Shown here: piece by piece, positions 1 through 8,084 of the stretch
How positions within the stretch are numbered: position 1 is the first letter of the stretch
Layout: each line of letters begins with the position of its first letter
NCBI GenBank assembly: GCA_036794825.1
Contig: DAIRGA010000007.1
Coordinates: 1 to 64,000, forward strand
Direction of reading: 5' to 3'
From: RZYY01 sp036794825
Lineage (GTDB): Bacteria > Bacteroidota > Bacteroidia > Bacteroidales > 4484-276
DNA: 64,000 nucleotides
Translations under genes and position numbers: made by a program
The notes under the pieces: generated by a model
Told to the model about the DNA's origin: nothing
The model's input: the letters and a program-made list of their open reading frames with translations, nothing else
Databases searched by the model: none

Positions 1-302
1 TCAACGATTTACTCCCAATTTGGGTCGGGGTAAATAAATCGTTGAAATTCCAAAGAACCCATCCTATCAGGGAATACCAGATTTTCAATGATTTACTCCC
101 AATTTGGATCGGGGTAAATAAATCGTTGAAAAACCAAAGTACCCATCCTATCAGGGAATACCAGATTTTCAACGATTTACTCCCAATTTGGGTCGGGGTA
201 AATAAATCGTTGAAAATCCAAAGTACCCAGCCTCTCAGGGAATACCAGATTTTCAACGATTTACTCCCAATTTGGGATGGGGTAAATAAATCGTTGAAAA
301 TC
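1..302. repeat. 84-bp palindromic tandem repeat, array A (about 3.6 units)
   Basis: Units begin at 1, 85, 169 and 253, an exact 84-bp period, and the first may continue beyond the window edge. Each unit holds an inverted repeat with 12-bp arms (TTCAACGATTTA and TAAATCGTTGAA) around a central CCCAATTTGGG palindrome, then a non-palindromic spacer. Long reading frames cross the array only because the period is divisible by three; the predicted peptides are repetitive and do not look like a protein. The same unit recurs at 1711-1844. Confidence 0.9.
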
Positions 303-388
303 AATCCTAAATGCTTTCCTTGCCGACAATGTTTATGTTTAATCATGCCGTCAAAGAAACAACACGCGAGTGCCAGATGATGTCACTC
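253..388. repeat. Direct repeat, left copy (last palindrome unit plus about 85-bp tail)
   Basis: The last palindrome unit and the tail after it (AATCAATCCTAAATGCTTTC onward to TGATGTCACTC) reappear at 1795-1929 with a few substitutions and one indel. The two copies flank the toxin-antitoxin and HIRAN genes. No gene is seen between 389 and 608. Confidence 0.85.
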
Positions 389-608
389 ATTGAAAATTTT
401 TTTCTATCACCACAAAACCGATGAATAATCCTCTGTGTTTAAACTCACCGGATTTCAACCTGATGGAGGGGGAAGCCAGTTATTCTTCCAATATTCCATC
501 GGCGAATATGGGTGACTTTTCAACCAACCGTCAAAAATTATTTCGGGGTAAAGAAGTTCAATTATTCAAATTTCCTGAATTTGACGATTTTGCAAGCTAC
601 CTGCAGGG

Positions 609-917
609 TTATCTATTTTCTTCGTTGAGCTTTACCGGGTCTTGTCTTGTGTCGAAAATATCAGTTATAAGCAGTCCTTCAGGTATCTCCTTATAAATGA
701 TCTTGTAGTTTCCTTGAACTAAATAACGATGTCCTTCATTCAACTTCTCAAGGTTCAATTCAATTTGTCCGGACGCTGGATATTTTTTCAATTGCTTTGT
801 CGCCGATAAAATTTCAGACTTAATTTTTTTGGCAATTGAAGGACTGGCTTTTTCCTTATGGTAGGTATAGATTTCAAATAGCATCTCAACTGAGAAGTCT
901 GACCATAGCACTTTCAT
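609..917 (-). CDS. RelE/ParE-family toxin
   Basis: A 102-residue protein of the RelE/ParE toxin superfamily. It has the compact helix-helix-strand layout, with WSDFSVEMLFEIYTYHKEKA at the N-terminus, a central YLVQGNYKIIYKE strand pair and the typical C-terminal FDTRQDPVKL. RelE members cleave mRNA at the ribosome and ParE members inhibit gyrase; the sequence alone does not say which applies. It starts 4 nt after the stop of the antitoxin gene, so the pair is one transcript. The cassette lies between two direct-repeat arrays, which suggests it can move or be lost as a unit. Length and C-terminal motif look complete, so the toxin is probably functional. Confidence 0.88.
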   Translation of the reverse strand: MKVLWSDFSVEMLFEIYTYHKEKASPSIAKKIKSEILSATKQLKKYPASGQIELNLEKLNEGHRYLVQGNYKIIYKEIPEGLLITDIFDTRQDPVKLNEENR

Positions 918-921
918 AAAA

Positions 922-1191
922 CTACCAATTTTCAGATTCTTCTTCGAGATGTTCCTGAGTTTTGAATTTACCGGTCAGGTAATCATTTGCTGACCTGGTT
1001 GATCTGTCAACCAATTGCTCAACGGATAAAGGTTTCACGCTTCGCTGAACAGTCTGTTGCTCTTGGACCTCCCTAATAGTTGTTTCAATTTTCCTGAGTA
1101 TCTTTTCATCGCGAAGCCCAATCAGGTATTCAATAGCTTTGAGTTTTCTTGTTTGCAGGTCCATAAACTTCTTATTTTTAAAAGCATTCAT
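922..1191 (-). CDS. Antitoxin of the RelE/ParE pair
   Basis: An 89-residue, charged, helical protein directly upstream of the toxin. Its C-terminal part (roughly residues 55-89, ending KTQEHLEEESENW) resembles the toxin-wrapping tail of Bacteroidota antitoxins. The N-terminal half (MDLQTRKLKAIEYLIGLRDE) is helical, and no clear ribbon-helix-helix or XRE motif is recognised. Start ATG at 1189-1191. Function is assigned mainly from position and size. Confidence 0.8.
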   Translation of the reverse strand: MNAFKNKKFMDLQTRKLKAIEYLIGLRDEKILRKIETTIREVQEQQTVQRSVKPLSVEQLVDRSTRSANDYLTGKFKTQEHLEEESENW

Positions 1192-1287
1192 TGGATTTCA
1201 CAAAATTTCATTGTTGCGCATTGATCTCTTCTTCGTTTTGGTCAATTTTACCATTAGTCTAAATAACTTAAATCATCCTTACCGACT

Positions 1288-1677
1288 TCATTTAGTTAAT
1301 GTTTTTGGCAAAGATAGCGATTCTTTACCGCCGCTGGTTAATTGCCCGGATATTTTCTGAGGTTCTGAAGTTTTCACCCACACCACCACATGCACCTGGT
1401 CTTCGGGGTGCGTGTGGGGTTTGAGCTGCTGCACACGGACTTCGAAGATGTCGTGTCCGGCATGGAGGATGGTGGCGATGGGCTGGTTGTGGCTTCGGGG
1501 GACAAAGCCGAGCTTGTGGTTATGATGCCAGATGGCAACGGCGTTTTCGTCGTAACGGTTGTCTGGCTCAGGTTTAAGGAGTAGTTCGGCGCCTATATGC
1601 AGGTCGTTGAAAGCGAGGACTCCCTCGTAGAAGGTGAATCCGGCGATGTGGAAATGGTCGAAATGTTTGTGGTTCAT
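1288..1677 (-). CDS. Stand-alone HIRAN-domain protein
   Basis: A 129-residue protein made almost entirely of a HIRAN domain (residues about 8-105). Recognisable elements are HIAGFTFYEGV, the LLKPEPDNRYDENAVAIW core and KLGFVPRSHNQPIATIL. HIRAN domains occur N-terminal to SWI/SNF helicases such as HLTF, where they bind DNA ends; stand-alone copies are common in bacteria, often in mobile or defence settings, with unknown role. The last about 20 residues are low-complexity. It lies upstream of the toxin-antitoxin pair on the same strand and is separated from the WYL regulator gene by repeat array B. Confidence 0.88.
   Translation of the reverse strand: MNHKHFDHFHIAGFTFYEGVLAFNDLHIGAELLLKPEPDNRYDENAVAIWHHNHKLGFVPRSHNQPIATILHAGHDIFEVRVQQLKPHTHPEDQVHVVVWVKTSEPQKISGQLTSGGKESLSLPKTLTK
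1309..1316 (-). promoter_or_regulatory. -7 box for the toxin-antitoxin operon
   Basis: TATCTTTG on the minus strand matches the Bacteroidota -7 consensus TAnnTTTG. It sits about 120 nt upstream of the antitoxin ATG and inside the last codons of the HIRAN gene, so the pair may be transcribed from within its upstream neighbour. Confidence 0.5.
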
Positions 1678-1710
1678 AGTTGTGTTATTTTTGGTCAGCC
1701 AGCCAGATTT

Positions 1711-1929
1711 TCAACGATTTACGCCCAATTTGGGTCGGGGTAAATAAATCGTTGAAAATCCAAAGCACACAGCCTATCAGGGAATACCAGATTTTCAACG
1801 ATTTACTCCCAATTTGGGTTGGGGTAAATAAATCGTTGAAAATCAATCCTAAATGCTTTCCTGCTGACATTGTTTCTGTTTAATAATGGCGGCAAAGAAA
1901 CAACACGCGAGTGCCAGATGATGTCACTC
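1711..1929. repeat. 84-bp palindromic repeat array B and right direct-repeat copy
   Basis: Two units of the same palindromic repeat start at 1711 and 1795, again 84 bp apart, followed by the same tail as at 303-388. The tail ends at 1929 and overlaps the stop codon of the WYL regulator (TGA, complement of 1924-1926). Confidence 0.9.
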
Positions 1930-2835
1930 CATCAAATTATTTTTCAAACAGTTGATTTTTTCGCCAATAAATGACTTTAATTCAATGGGTTCGATGATTT
2001 CGACGTCTTCGCACAGACCGAGGACGAAGCGCCCTACCCCATCGAAGCTGTTCACCGGCGCTTCGAAAAGCCAGCGGTTACCGGGCAGCGGAGTGAGGAA
2101 TTTTTCGGAGAGGGGATACTCCTCCACGATCAGGTTGTAGGCTCTGAGGCTGAGGCTCAGCTTTACGGTGGTTTGCTGAGCGCCGCTTATACGGAAAACG
2201 TCGAGCGGGAGGCTCTGGTGCAGGTGTGCAAATTGGAATGGCTCGCCCGTGATGGCTACCTGGCTGATGCGCGATATTTTGAAGGTCTTGCAGGATTGGC
2301 TTTCGGTGTCGAAGGCCCAAACGGCGATGAAGTTGTGGGTAAAATCGAACGGCTCCACCGTCCGGTCCTGGATGGTGTTGCTGCTGGCCGAGTGGTATTC
2401 GCGCAGGATTACCCGCTGCTGCTGACCGATAGCCCGCGTGAGGTTGCTCACCACCTCTGACTGCTGCTTCCTGACGATGATTTCGGCCACTTTGCCAAAC
2501 TTATACAGCGAGTAAAGTTTTTCGACGAGGTTGGTTTTGAGCTGGTTGTTTTCGTCAATGCTATGGATGGCGCGCCGCATGATCCAGGCCTCCTCTTCGG
2601 TGAAAAAGGGAAGCTGGTGCAGCTCTTTGAAGGGCGATGCGATTTTATCAATCCAGTAAAGGCCGTCCAGCTGCTCGATGGCAAAGCCGGCGTTCATCAA
2701 CGTTTGCCTGTCTCTGAAGAAGGTACGGCGGGAGATTTCGAAGCGGTCGGCCAGCTGATCGGCGGTGTACTTCAGTCCGCTGGAGAGCATGAGCAACATG
2801 CGGAGCAGTCGTTCAGGATGCGGTGTTTCGGTCAT
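1924..2835 (-). CDS. WYL-domain transcriptional regulator
   Basis: A 303-residue DNA-binding regulator of the YafY/PafC type. An N-terminal helix-turn-helix (residues about 8-60: ERLLRMLLMLSSGLKYTADQ, then FEISRRTFFRDRQTLMNAG) is followed by a WYL ligand-sensing domain (about 140-215) and a C-terminal WCX-like extension (about 220-300, with GRFVLGLCEDVEIIEP). WYL domains bind nucleic acid or nucleotide-like ligands and often control DNA-damage or defence genes. The gene lies next to the HIRAN and toxin-antitoxin genes, but a repeat array separates them. A -7 box (TACATTTG, complement of 2984-2991) lies about 150 nt upstream. Confidence 0.9.
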   Translation of the reverse strand: MTETPHPERLLRMLLMLSSGLKYTADQLADRFEISRRTFFRDRQTLMNAGFAIEQLDGLYWIDKIASPFKELHQLPFFTEEEAWIMRRAIHSIDENNQLKTNLVEKLYSLYKFGKVAEIIVRKQQSEVVSNLTRAIGQQQRVILREYHSASSNTIQDRTVEPFDFTHNFIAVWAFDTESQSCKTFKISRISQVAITGEPFQFAHLHQSLPLDVFRISGAQQTTVKLSLSLRAYNLIVEEYPLSEKFLTPLPGNRWLFEAPVNSFDGVGRFVLGLCEDVEIIEPIELKSFIGEKINCLKNNLME

Positions 2836-3097
2836 GGGCGGGTGGTTTTATTTTGATATGAATTATTAAATGCTGCTTACATCAAGGCCATTTTTGAGGT
2901 GGCTTTGTTACAACCCTGATAATGAGATAAGACTGCATTTTGAGATTTGAATGAAATTTCTGCAATAGCTGGTTTCGCTTTTGCAAATGTAATTTTTCTT
3001 TCCATTCACAATACATCTAACCTGCAACAATCGGTTCCTTGCAAGTTATAGCTTCAAAAACATCCTGTGAATAAGATGAGGGTAGCCTGCCAGACAT

Positions 3098-3151
3098 CGG
3101 TGGCTGAGCCTTCGGAGTGAACGCTCAGTCGAACGCTTGTCGAAGCCACCG
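3098..3151. repeat. REP-like inverted repeat
   Basis: CGGTGGCT (3098-3105) pairs with AGCCACCG (3144-3151) around a 38-nt loop. The form GGTGGCTGAGCC...GAAGCCACC is typical of short intergenic palindromes in this phylum. Confidence 0.6.
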
Positions 3152-3220
3152 TGAATGACTTTAGCAATGGAATGAAGACCTGCCCGGCTATGACAGCGGA
3201 ATAGCCGGTGATGGCTTCCC

Positions 3221-3400
3221 TGCCCAGGCTCGCCCCATTTGGGGCCGGGGGCGCGGGAGGCTGGCTTTCCTGCGCAGACTCGCCCGATTTGGGGCCGGGG
3301 GTGCGGGAGGCTGGCTTTCCTGAAATGACCTGAATCTACTTACTCCCAATTATCATCGGTGCAAATCAATCTTTGGAAATCAAATTCTAAGGGCTTTATT
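3221..3400. repeat. GC-rich tandem duplication and decayed copy of the 84-bp repeat family
   Basis: Two 50-bp units (3221-3270, 3271-3320) share CTCGCCC.ATTTGGGG and a following CCGGGGG, which parallels the CTCCCAATTTGGGTCGGGG core of arrays A and B. Then 3336-3400 (TACTTACTCCCAATTATC..., AAATCAAATTCTAAGGGCTT) resembles the palindrome plus tail (AAAATCAATCCTAAATGCTT). This looks like a third, eroded member of the family. Confidence 0.6.
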
Positions 3401-3594
3401 GCTCGTACTAACTATTGTACAACTTCTTTAAAAATCATATTTGTTTCAAATTTCTTCCATATTTAATCCGAAGCTGTACCATAGTTGATACAGATGTAAA
3501 CCATCCCACATACGTAGAATTTACAGAGATAATACGGGAAAAGGAATGGATCGCTGGAATGGAGGAGGAAAATCGAACTCTGGGAGAAAACCTG

Positions 3595-4596
3595 TTACTC
3601 GTGGTGTGTCCAGGTATCGAAATCGTCGAGTACAGCTCTGACCCCGGTGGCATTGGTGGTTTCCATGAGGGCGGCACGCAGTCGGGCAGCGCCTTTGAAA
3701 GCGTTGGTGTAGATTTTGAAAAAGCGTTTGAGGGTGGCGAAGTTGCGCTCTGGTCCCCAGGTTCGGGTGAAGAGATCAACATGATGCCAGAGCAACTCCA
3801 GTTTATCGGTGGTAGAGATTTCGGGCTGAGGGTGATTGAAGAACCACGGGTTGTGAAAGATACCGCGGCCTACCATCACGCCATCGGCGCCGGTGTGCTG
3901 GCATTTCTGCAGGCCATCTTCCACGCTCATCACATCTCCGTTGCCGAGCAGGGGAATATCCACTTCCATGCTGTTGCGCAATCGTACTGCTTTAGTGATT
4001 TCGTTCCAGTCGGCTGGCACTTCCGACATATCTTTCTGGGTGCGGGCATGCAGGATTATAGCAGCAGGATTTTGATTGAGCAGGAAGCCGATCCAGTTTT
4101 CGGTTTCGTGCTTTTTGGTGCCGGTACGGGTTTTCACACTCACGGGCAGATTTGAAGCCTCTTTAGTCGCCTGAATGATCTCGGCAGCAATAGCCGGGCG
4201 ACCGATCAAAGCCGAGCAGCCGCCCTGCTTCACAATCTTCTTAACCGGGCAGCCCATGTTGATGTCGATGCCATCAAACTGCATCTCGTTGCAGATGAGC
4301 TTTGTAGCTTCGTAAAACTTCTCCGGGTTGGCGCCCCATATCTGCGCTACGATTTTGAAGCCCTTTTGCTGTAAAACCTCTCTTTCGGAATCATTTATCA
4401 ACAGGCGACTGATTACATTTTTGCGTCCAACCGGGTGACAAAGTCCATCGGTGGAAGTGAACTCAGTGAAGATCACATGAAAAAATGCGGGATCGGAAAT
4501 CTCCATGACCAGTTGCCGAAATGAGGTGTCGGTTACATCCTCCATCGGAGCGAGCGTGAACATGGGTTTGGGAAGGGTTTTCCAGAAATTCTCCAT
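3595..4596 (-). CDS. tRNA-dihydrouridine synthase (Dus family)
   Basis: FMN-dependent enzyme that reduces uridine to dihydrouridine in tRNA D- or variable loops. The TIM barrel shows PMFTLAPMEDVTDTSFRQLV near the N-terminus, the active-site segment GIDINMGCPVKKIVKQGGCS (Cys as general acid), PVSVKTRTGTK, and an FMN phosphate-binding GADGVMVGRGIFHNPWFF near residue 250. Start: the frame opens further upstream, but only with a TTG at 4621-4623 that lies inside a TATCTTTG -7 box (complement of 4621-4628). The ATG at 4594-4596 is therefore chosen, giving 333 residues. The subfamily (DusA, B or C type) is not resolved. Confidence 0.93.
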   Translation of the reverse strand: MENFWKTLPKPMFTLAPMEDVTDTSFRQLVMEISDPAFFHVIFTEFTSTDGLCHPVGRKNVISRLLINDSEREVLQQKGFKIVAQIWGANPEKFYEATKLICNEMQFDGIDINMGCPVKKIVKQGGCSALIGRPAIAAEIIQATKEASNLPVSVKTRTGTKKHETENWIGFLLNQNPAAIILHARTQKDMSEVPADWNEITKAVRLRNSMEVDIPLLGNGDVMSVEDGLQKCQHTGADGVMVGRGIFHNPWFFNHPQPEISTTDKLELLWHHVDLFTRTWGPERNFATLKRFFKIYTNAFKGAARLRAALMETTNATGVRAVLDDFDTWTHHE

Positions 4597-4620
4597 CTGC
4601 AGAACGAATGTTTTTGGGGG

Positions 4621-4628
4621 CAAAGATA
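4621..4628 (-). promoter_or_regulatory. -7 box of the dihydrouridine synthase gene
   Basis: TATCTTTG on the minus strand matches TAnnTTTG, 24 nt upstream of the chosen ATG. It rules out the upstream TTG as a start. Confidence 0.65.
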
Positions 4629-4869
4629 GAAATTCAGGGGGAGTGGGGAATTGGGTTGATGGGGTAATGGGGAGAAGAAGAGACTGAGGGATGGGGTGAA
4701 GGGGAAGTGGGGAAATGGGTCAACGGGTATAGTAGTAATTATTGAGAATGTTCGGCGTGGGACGCAATAAAACCCTAAACTTTTCAACTTTTCAACATTT
4801 AAACTCCTCAACTTGAACAATATTCAGCATTTTCCGTTTAAAAAACAGTTTACAAGGTAGTGGATCGGG

Positions 4870-5259
4870 ATGAGAATAATGGGATTGATATACAGAAAGA
4901 TAACGAAATTTTCTCTGCTTCTGGCAGTGATATTTTCCACGTTGGCCCTCTCTTACAACAGCGCTGCAAACTGGCACTATCACCTCAGCTCAGACGGAAT
5001 TGCCGTGAAGCATGCCCATCCTTTCGACAAGCAGGAACTTCCGGCAAGACCTTTCGCCGACCATCACCACAGCGATCTTGAACTTTTTATCATTGCGCAG
5101 TTGTCGCAAATAATCACCACAGGCGAACTGCTGCTGGTATTGACCGGCCTGCTTGTCTTTGCTGCTTATGCCAGGTTATATTTCAAACGGAATTTCATTG
5201 TAATTGCTGCCCGCTTATTCCGCAAATCCATCCCCCGCTCCCCTCCCATTTTTTGCTGA
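4870..5259 (+). CDS. Small His-rich membrane protein upstream of a TonB receptor
   Basis: A 129-residue protein with an N-terminal hydrophobic segment (about 11-30), a His-rich middle (HYHLSSDGIAVKHAHPF, then FADHHHSDLE; about residues 36-70) and a second hydrophobic segment (about 82-103) followed by a basic tail. The likely topology puts the histidines outside the cytoplasm between two membrane segments. The His cluster and the TonB receptor gene 115 nt downstream suggest metal handling, for example binding of zinc or copper in the periplasm; this is inference. ATG at 4870 is used; ATG at 4879 is an equally possible start. Confidence 0.72.
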   Translation: MRIMGLIYRKITKFSLLLAVIFSTLALSYNSAANWHYHLSSDGIAVKHAHPFDKQELPARPFADHHHSDLELFIIAQLSQIITTGELLLVLTGLLVFAAYARLYFKRNFIVIAARLFRKSIPRSPPIFC

Positions 5260-5373
5260 TAAAATGATCGTTTCTGCCTGAATCAGGCATTTTTCAACGT
5301 TAACATTATACTTGCGGAGATTATCTTAATCCGCTAATAATCATTTATTTATCAGATAAAAACATCGAACAGC

Positions 5374-7764
5374 ATGAATCATATTGTCAAAATAATCTTC
5401 CTGGTACTTGTATTACTTTCAACAGAAATCATGGCTCAGTTGCCACCAAAACCAAAAACCGACGCCAACATCTTCGGGCATGTGATAGATGCCGCCACCG
5501 GTGAGCATCTTCCCTTCGTTACCATCGGTATAAGAGGAACAACCATCGGCACAACCACCGACCAGACAGGACATTTCAGGATCATCAATGCGCCGGTGGG
5601 AACTTATATCCTGCAGGCCAGTTTTACAGGATATAAGACCACAGAAATCCTCATCACCACCGAAGAGAAGAAGAGTATCGAAATAGATTTTGAGCTGGAT
5701 CGGGAAACTTTGCGGCTGGGCGAAGTTGTGGTTTCGGCAAGCAGGTTCAGTCAGCAGCGAACCGAATCGCCCGCGGTGGTAAACAGCATCACGCCAAAAC
5801 TCTTTTCGGGTGTGCAGGCCGTCGTGCTGAGCGAGGGGCTGAACTTTGCGCCCGGACTTCGGATGGAGACCAATTGCTCCAACTGTGGCCTGTCGCAGGT
5901 GAGAATCAACGGTCTGGAGGGCAGTTATTCGCAGATACTCATCAACGGAAGACCGCTATTCAGCGGACTGGCAAGCGCTTACGGACTTGAACTGATACCT
6001 GCCGGCATGATTGACCGCGTGGAGGTTATCAAAGGCGGCGGAAATACGCTGTACGGCGGAAGCGCCATCGGTGGAACCATCAACATAAGGTTGCGGGAAC
6101 CGGTTTCCAATACCTATGAAGTGGGCGCCGACATGGGATTTGTCGGAACCGGACGGAGCGGTGCAGGGACTCCGGCTACCGATAAAAGTCTGAACGCCAG
6201 CATTTCAACGGTTTCAGACGATGGAAAAACGGGGTTGTCCATTTTTGGATTTGCCCGAAACCGCAACGCCTTTGATGCCAATAACGACGGCTTTTCGGAG
6301 CTGGTTGACCTGGACAACACCACTTTTGGAACCCGGATTTACCAGCGACTCTCACAACGAAGCAAACTAACACTGGACTTCTTCAGGATCGAAGAGGAAC
6401 GCCGCGGTGGCAACCGCTTTGATTATCAGCCCCATGAGGCCGATATAAGCGAATGGGTGGAGCACTCCATCACCACCGGCGGACTCACCTGGGAGCAGTT
6501 CGTTGGGAAAAGCGACCTCCTGACCGTTTTTGCCAATGCACAGAATATTGACCGCAATTCCTATTTTGGCGCCAACCAATCCCAGGCAGGATATGGCGAA
6601 ACCAGCGATATCACCCTGAGCGCCGGATTTCAGTATAAGGCAAACGTCAGCAATGGAACGCTCGTCATGGGCAGCGACCTTACCACCGGGCAGCTTACCG
6701 ATACCAAACAGGGTTACCCCGATTTGGACAATGCTGTGATTGAGAATGGTGCGATCATCGAAATTCCACACACCGACAACCTGCTGACGGCAAAGGAAAA
6801 TGCGCTGACTGCTGGTATTTTCACGCAGTACGAAAAACGCTTCAACAGGCTGAAACTAACGCTCGGACTTCGCTACGACCATTACTCGGTGGATAACGAA
6901 GCAGCGCCGGATTCAAAAGTCAATAACGGAGTGTTGCTCCCCGCCTTGAGCGCGATGTACGATATACGCCCCTTTCTGCAGGGACGACTGAGTTATGCGA
7001 AAGGTTACCGCGCGCCGCGTATATTTGACGAAGACCTGCATGCCGAAGTTTCCGGTTCACGAAAGGTGATATATACCAGCGCACCAGGCCTGAAACAGGA
7101 AAACAGCAACACCCTGATGACCTCACTCGATTTCAACAAGATGATCGGAAAGTCGGAAATTGGCTTACTGGCTGAAGGTTTTGTCACCCTTCTTGACGAC
7201 CCGTTTGTGATTTCTTACGGCGAACCGGATGAAAACGGCGTGGTGGTGAACACCCGCAGCAACTCCGATAAAGGCGCTTCAGTGCAGGGTCTGAATCTGG
7301 AGCTGAACTTCACTCCCCGAGAAGATTTGAGGTTTTATGCCGGTTTCACCCTGCAGTCGAGCCTTTACGAAGAAGCACAGGATTTCGGCGAAAAACGTTT
7401 CCTGCGCACTCCCAACCAATACGGCTTCCTGACCTTTGACTGGCAATTTATTCCGGATTGGACACTCACGGCCAATGGCGCTTTCACAGGCTCTATGCTG
7501 GTTCCCTATTTTGGTCCAACCATCGAAAATCCCGACCAGGGCGAACTTCGCCGAAGCGATCCGTTTTTCGATATGGGTTTCAAACTCAACTACACCCTGG
7601 CGCTGAATGTGACCAAAATCTCCTTCTACACCGGTGTGAAAAACCTCTTCAACTCCTACCAAAAGGATTTCGATACCGGCATCAACCGAGACCCATCCTA
7701 TGTTTACGGCCCTACCCTGCCCCGCATGATCTACTTCGGCGTGAAAATGGGGAATATGTTGTGA
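5374..7764 (+). CDS. TonB-dependent outer-membrane receptor with carboxypeptidase-like N-domain
   Basis: A 796-residue outer-membrane transporter. Order: signal peptide (1-21, ending MAQ), CarboxypepD_reg-like domain (about 30-115, IFGHVIDAATGEHLPFVTIG), plug (about 125-230, with VEVIKGGGNTLYGGSAIGGT), 22-strand barrel to a C-terminal VKMGNML. The plug contains an unusual ETNCSNCGLSQVRINGLEG segment with a CxxC pair, shared by a subgroup of Bacteroidota TonB receptors. The upstream His-rich membrane protein suggests a metal or metallophore substrate, but the ligand cannot be read from sequence. A hairpin terminator candidate follows at 7805-7838. Confidence 0.92.
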   Translation: MNHIVKIIFLVLVLLSTEIMAQLPPKPKTDANIFGHVIDAATGEHLPFVTIGIRGTTIGTTTDQTGHFRIINAPVGTYILQASFTGYKTTEILITTEEKKSIEIDFELDRETLRLGEVVVSASRFSQQRTESPAVVNSITPKLFSGVQAVVLSEGLNFAPGLRMETNCSNCGLSQVRINGLEGSYSQILINGRPLFSGLASAYGLELIPAGMIDRVEVIKGGGNTLYGGSAIGGTINIRLREPVSNTYEVGADMGFVGTGRSGAGTPATDKSLNASISTVSDDGKTGLSIFGFARNRNAFDANNDGFSELVDLDNTTFGTRIYQRLSQRSKLTLDFFRIEEERRGGNRFDYQPHEADISEWVEHSITTGGLTWEQFVGKSDLLTVFANAQNIDRNSYFGANQSQAGYGETSDITLSAGFQYKANVSNGTLVMGSDLTTGQLTDTKQGYPDLDNAVIENGAIIEIPHTDNLLTAKENALTAGIFTQYEKRFNRLKLTLGLRYDHYSVDNEAAPDSKVNNGVLLPALSAMYDIRPFLQGRLSYAKGYRAPRIFDEDLHAEVSGSRKVIYTSAPGLKQENSNTLMTSLDFNKMIGKSEIGLLAEGFVTLLDDPFVISYGEPDENGVVVNTRSNSDKGASVQGLNLELNFTPREDLRFYAGFTLQSSLYEEAQDFGEKRFLRTPNQYGFLTFDWQFIPDWTLTANGAFTGSMLVPYFGPTIENPDQGELRRSDPFFDMGFKLNYTLALNVTKISFYTGVKNLFNSYQKDFDTGINRDPSYVYGPTLPRMIYFGVKMGNML

Positions 7765-7804
7765 TGGGATTAGCCCTGACAGAGCTTGTACTAGAGGCAT
7801 CTCC

Positions 7805-7844
7805 GAGGGAAAACCCTTTAAGGGCTTGTGTTTCCCTCTTTCCC
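7805..7844 (+). terminator. Hairpin downstream of the TonB receptor
   Basis: GAGGGAAA (7805-7812) pairs with TTTCCCTC (7831-7838); an inner CCCTT/AAGGG pair adds to the stem. A pyrimidine-rich tract follows. Intrinsic terminator candidate. Confidence 0.5.
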
Positions 7845-8004
7845 TTTTTCTAAATTCTTTTGAAAAGGGCATTTTATGCGGTGAAATTAGATCTTCACCA
7901 GCGAGCGACCACCCTGCGATCCTGCATTAGCGAATTGAAGCTGCCACCGTTTGTCAATAGAATGCTGTGTGCTGCAAAATTTTTTTTGGAAAGCACGATT
8001 TCAC

Positions 8005-8012
8005 TAACTTTG
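8005..8012 (+). promoter_or_regulatory. -7 box upstream of the antitoxin gene
   Basis: TAACTTTG matches TAnnTTTG, 73 nt upstream of the antitoxin ATG at 8085. The leader between them carries the two palindromes annotated at 8031-8068. Confidence 0.5.
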
Positions 8013-8030
8013 CCAAAAATAACTATCGAA

Positions 8031-8068
8031 AGTGTGATAAAAATCACATAATCGCACTTAAAGTGTGA
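8031..8068. promoter_or_regulatory. Operator-like palindromes in the antitoxin leader
   Basis: TGTGAT-AAAA-ATCACA (8033-8048) and CACTT-A-AAGTG (8055-8065) lie just after the promoter box, and AGTGTGA is repeated at 8031 and 8062. Toxin-antitoxin operons are usually autoregulated at such sites, so these are candidate operators for the adjacent antitoxin. Confidence 0.5.
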
Positions 8069-8084
8069 AGTATCCGATTAAATT

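Larger units (their letters stand above)
2836..3594. other. Gene-free intergenic region rich in repeats
   Basis: No credible gene. It contains the promoter box at 2984-2991, a REP-like hairpin at 3098-3151, a GC-rich 50-bp duplication at 3221-3320 and a decayed relative of the 84-bp repeat tail at about 3336-3400. Confidence 0.7.

Noticed and set aside
42..380. Reading frame with repeated peptide (NDLLPIW..VNKSLK)
   Set aside because: It is produced by the 84-bp palindromic DNA repeat, whose period is divisible by three; the related repeat at 1680-1883 gives the same peptide. The DNA palindromes explain the pattern better than a protein.
421..696. 91-codon plus-strand frame between array A and the toxin gene
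   Set aside because: It overlaps the 3' end of the well-supported toxin gene on the other strand, has no family resemblance and no promoter box.
1..1929. CRISPR array
   Set aside because: The 84-bp units are directly abutting with nearly identical spacers and large internal palindromes, and no cas genes are present.
3415..4155. 246-codon plus-strand frame
   Set aside because: It is antisense to the dihydrouridine synthase gene, which has clear catalytic motifs.
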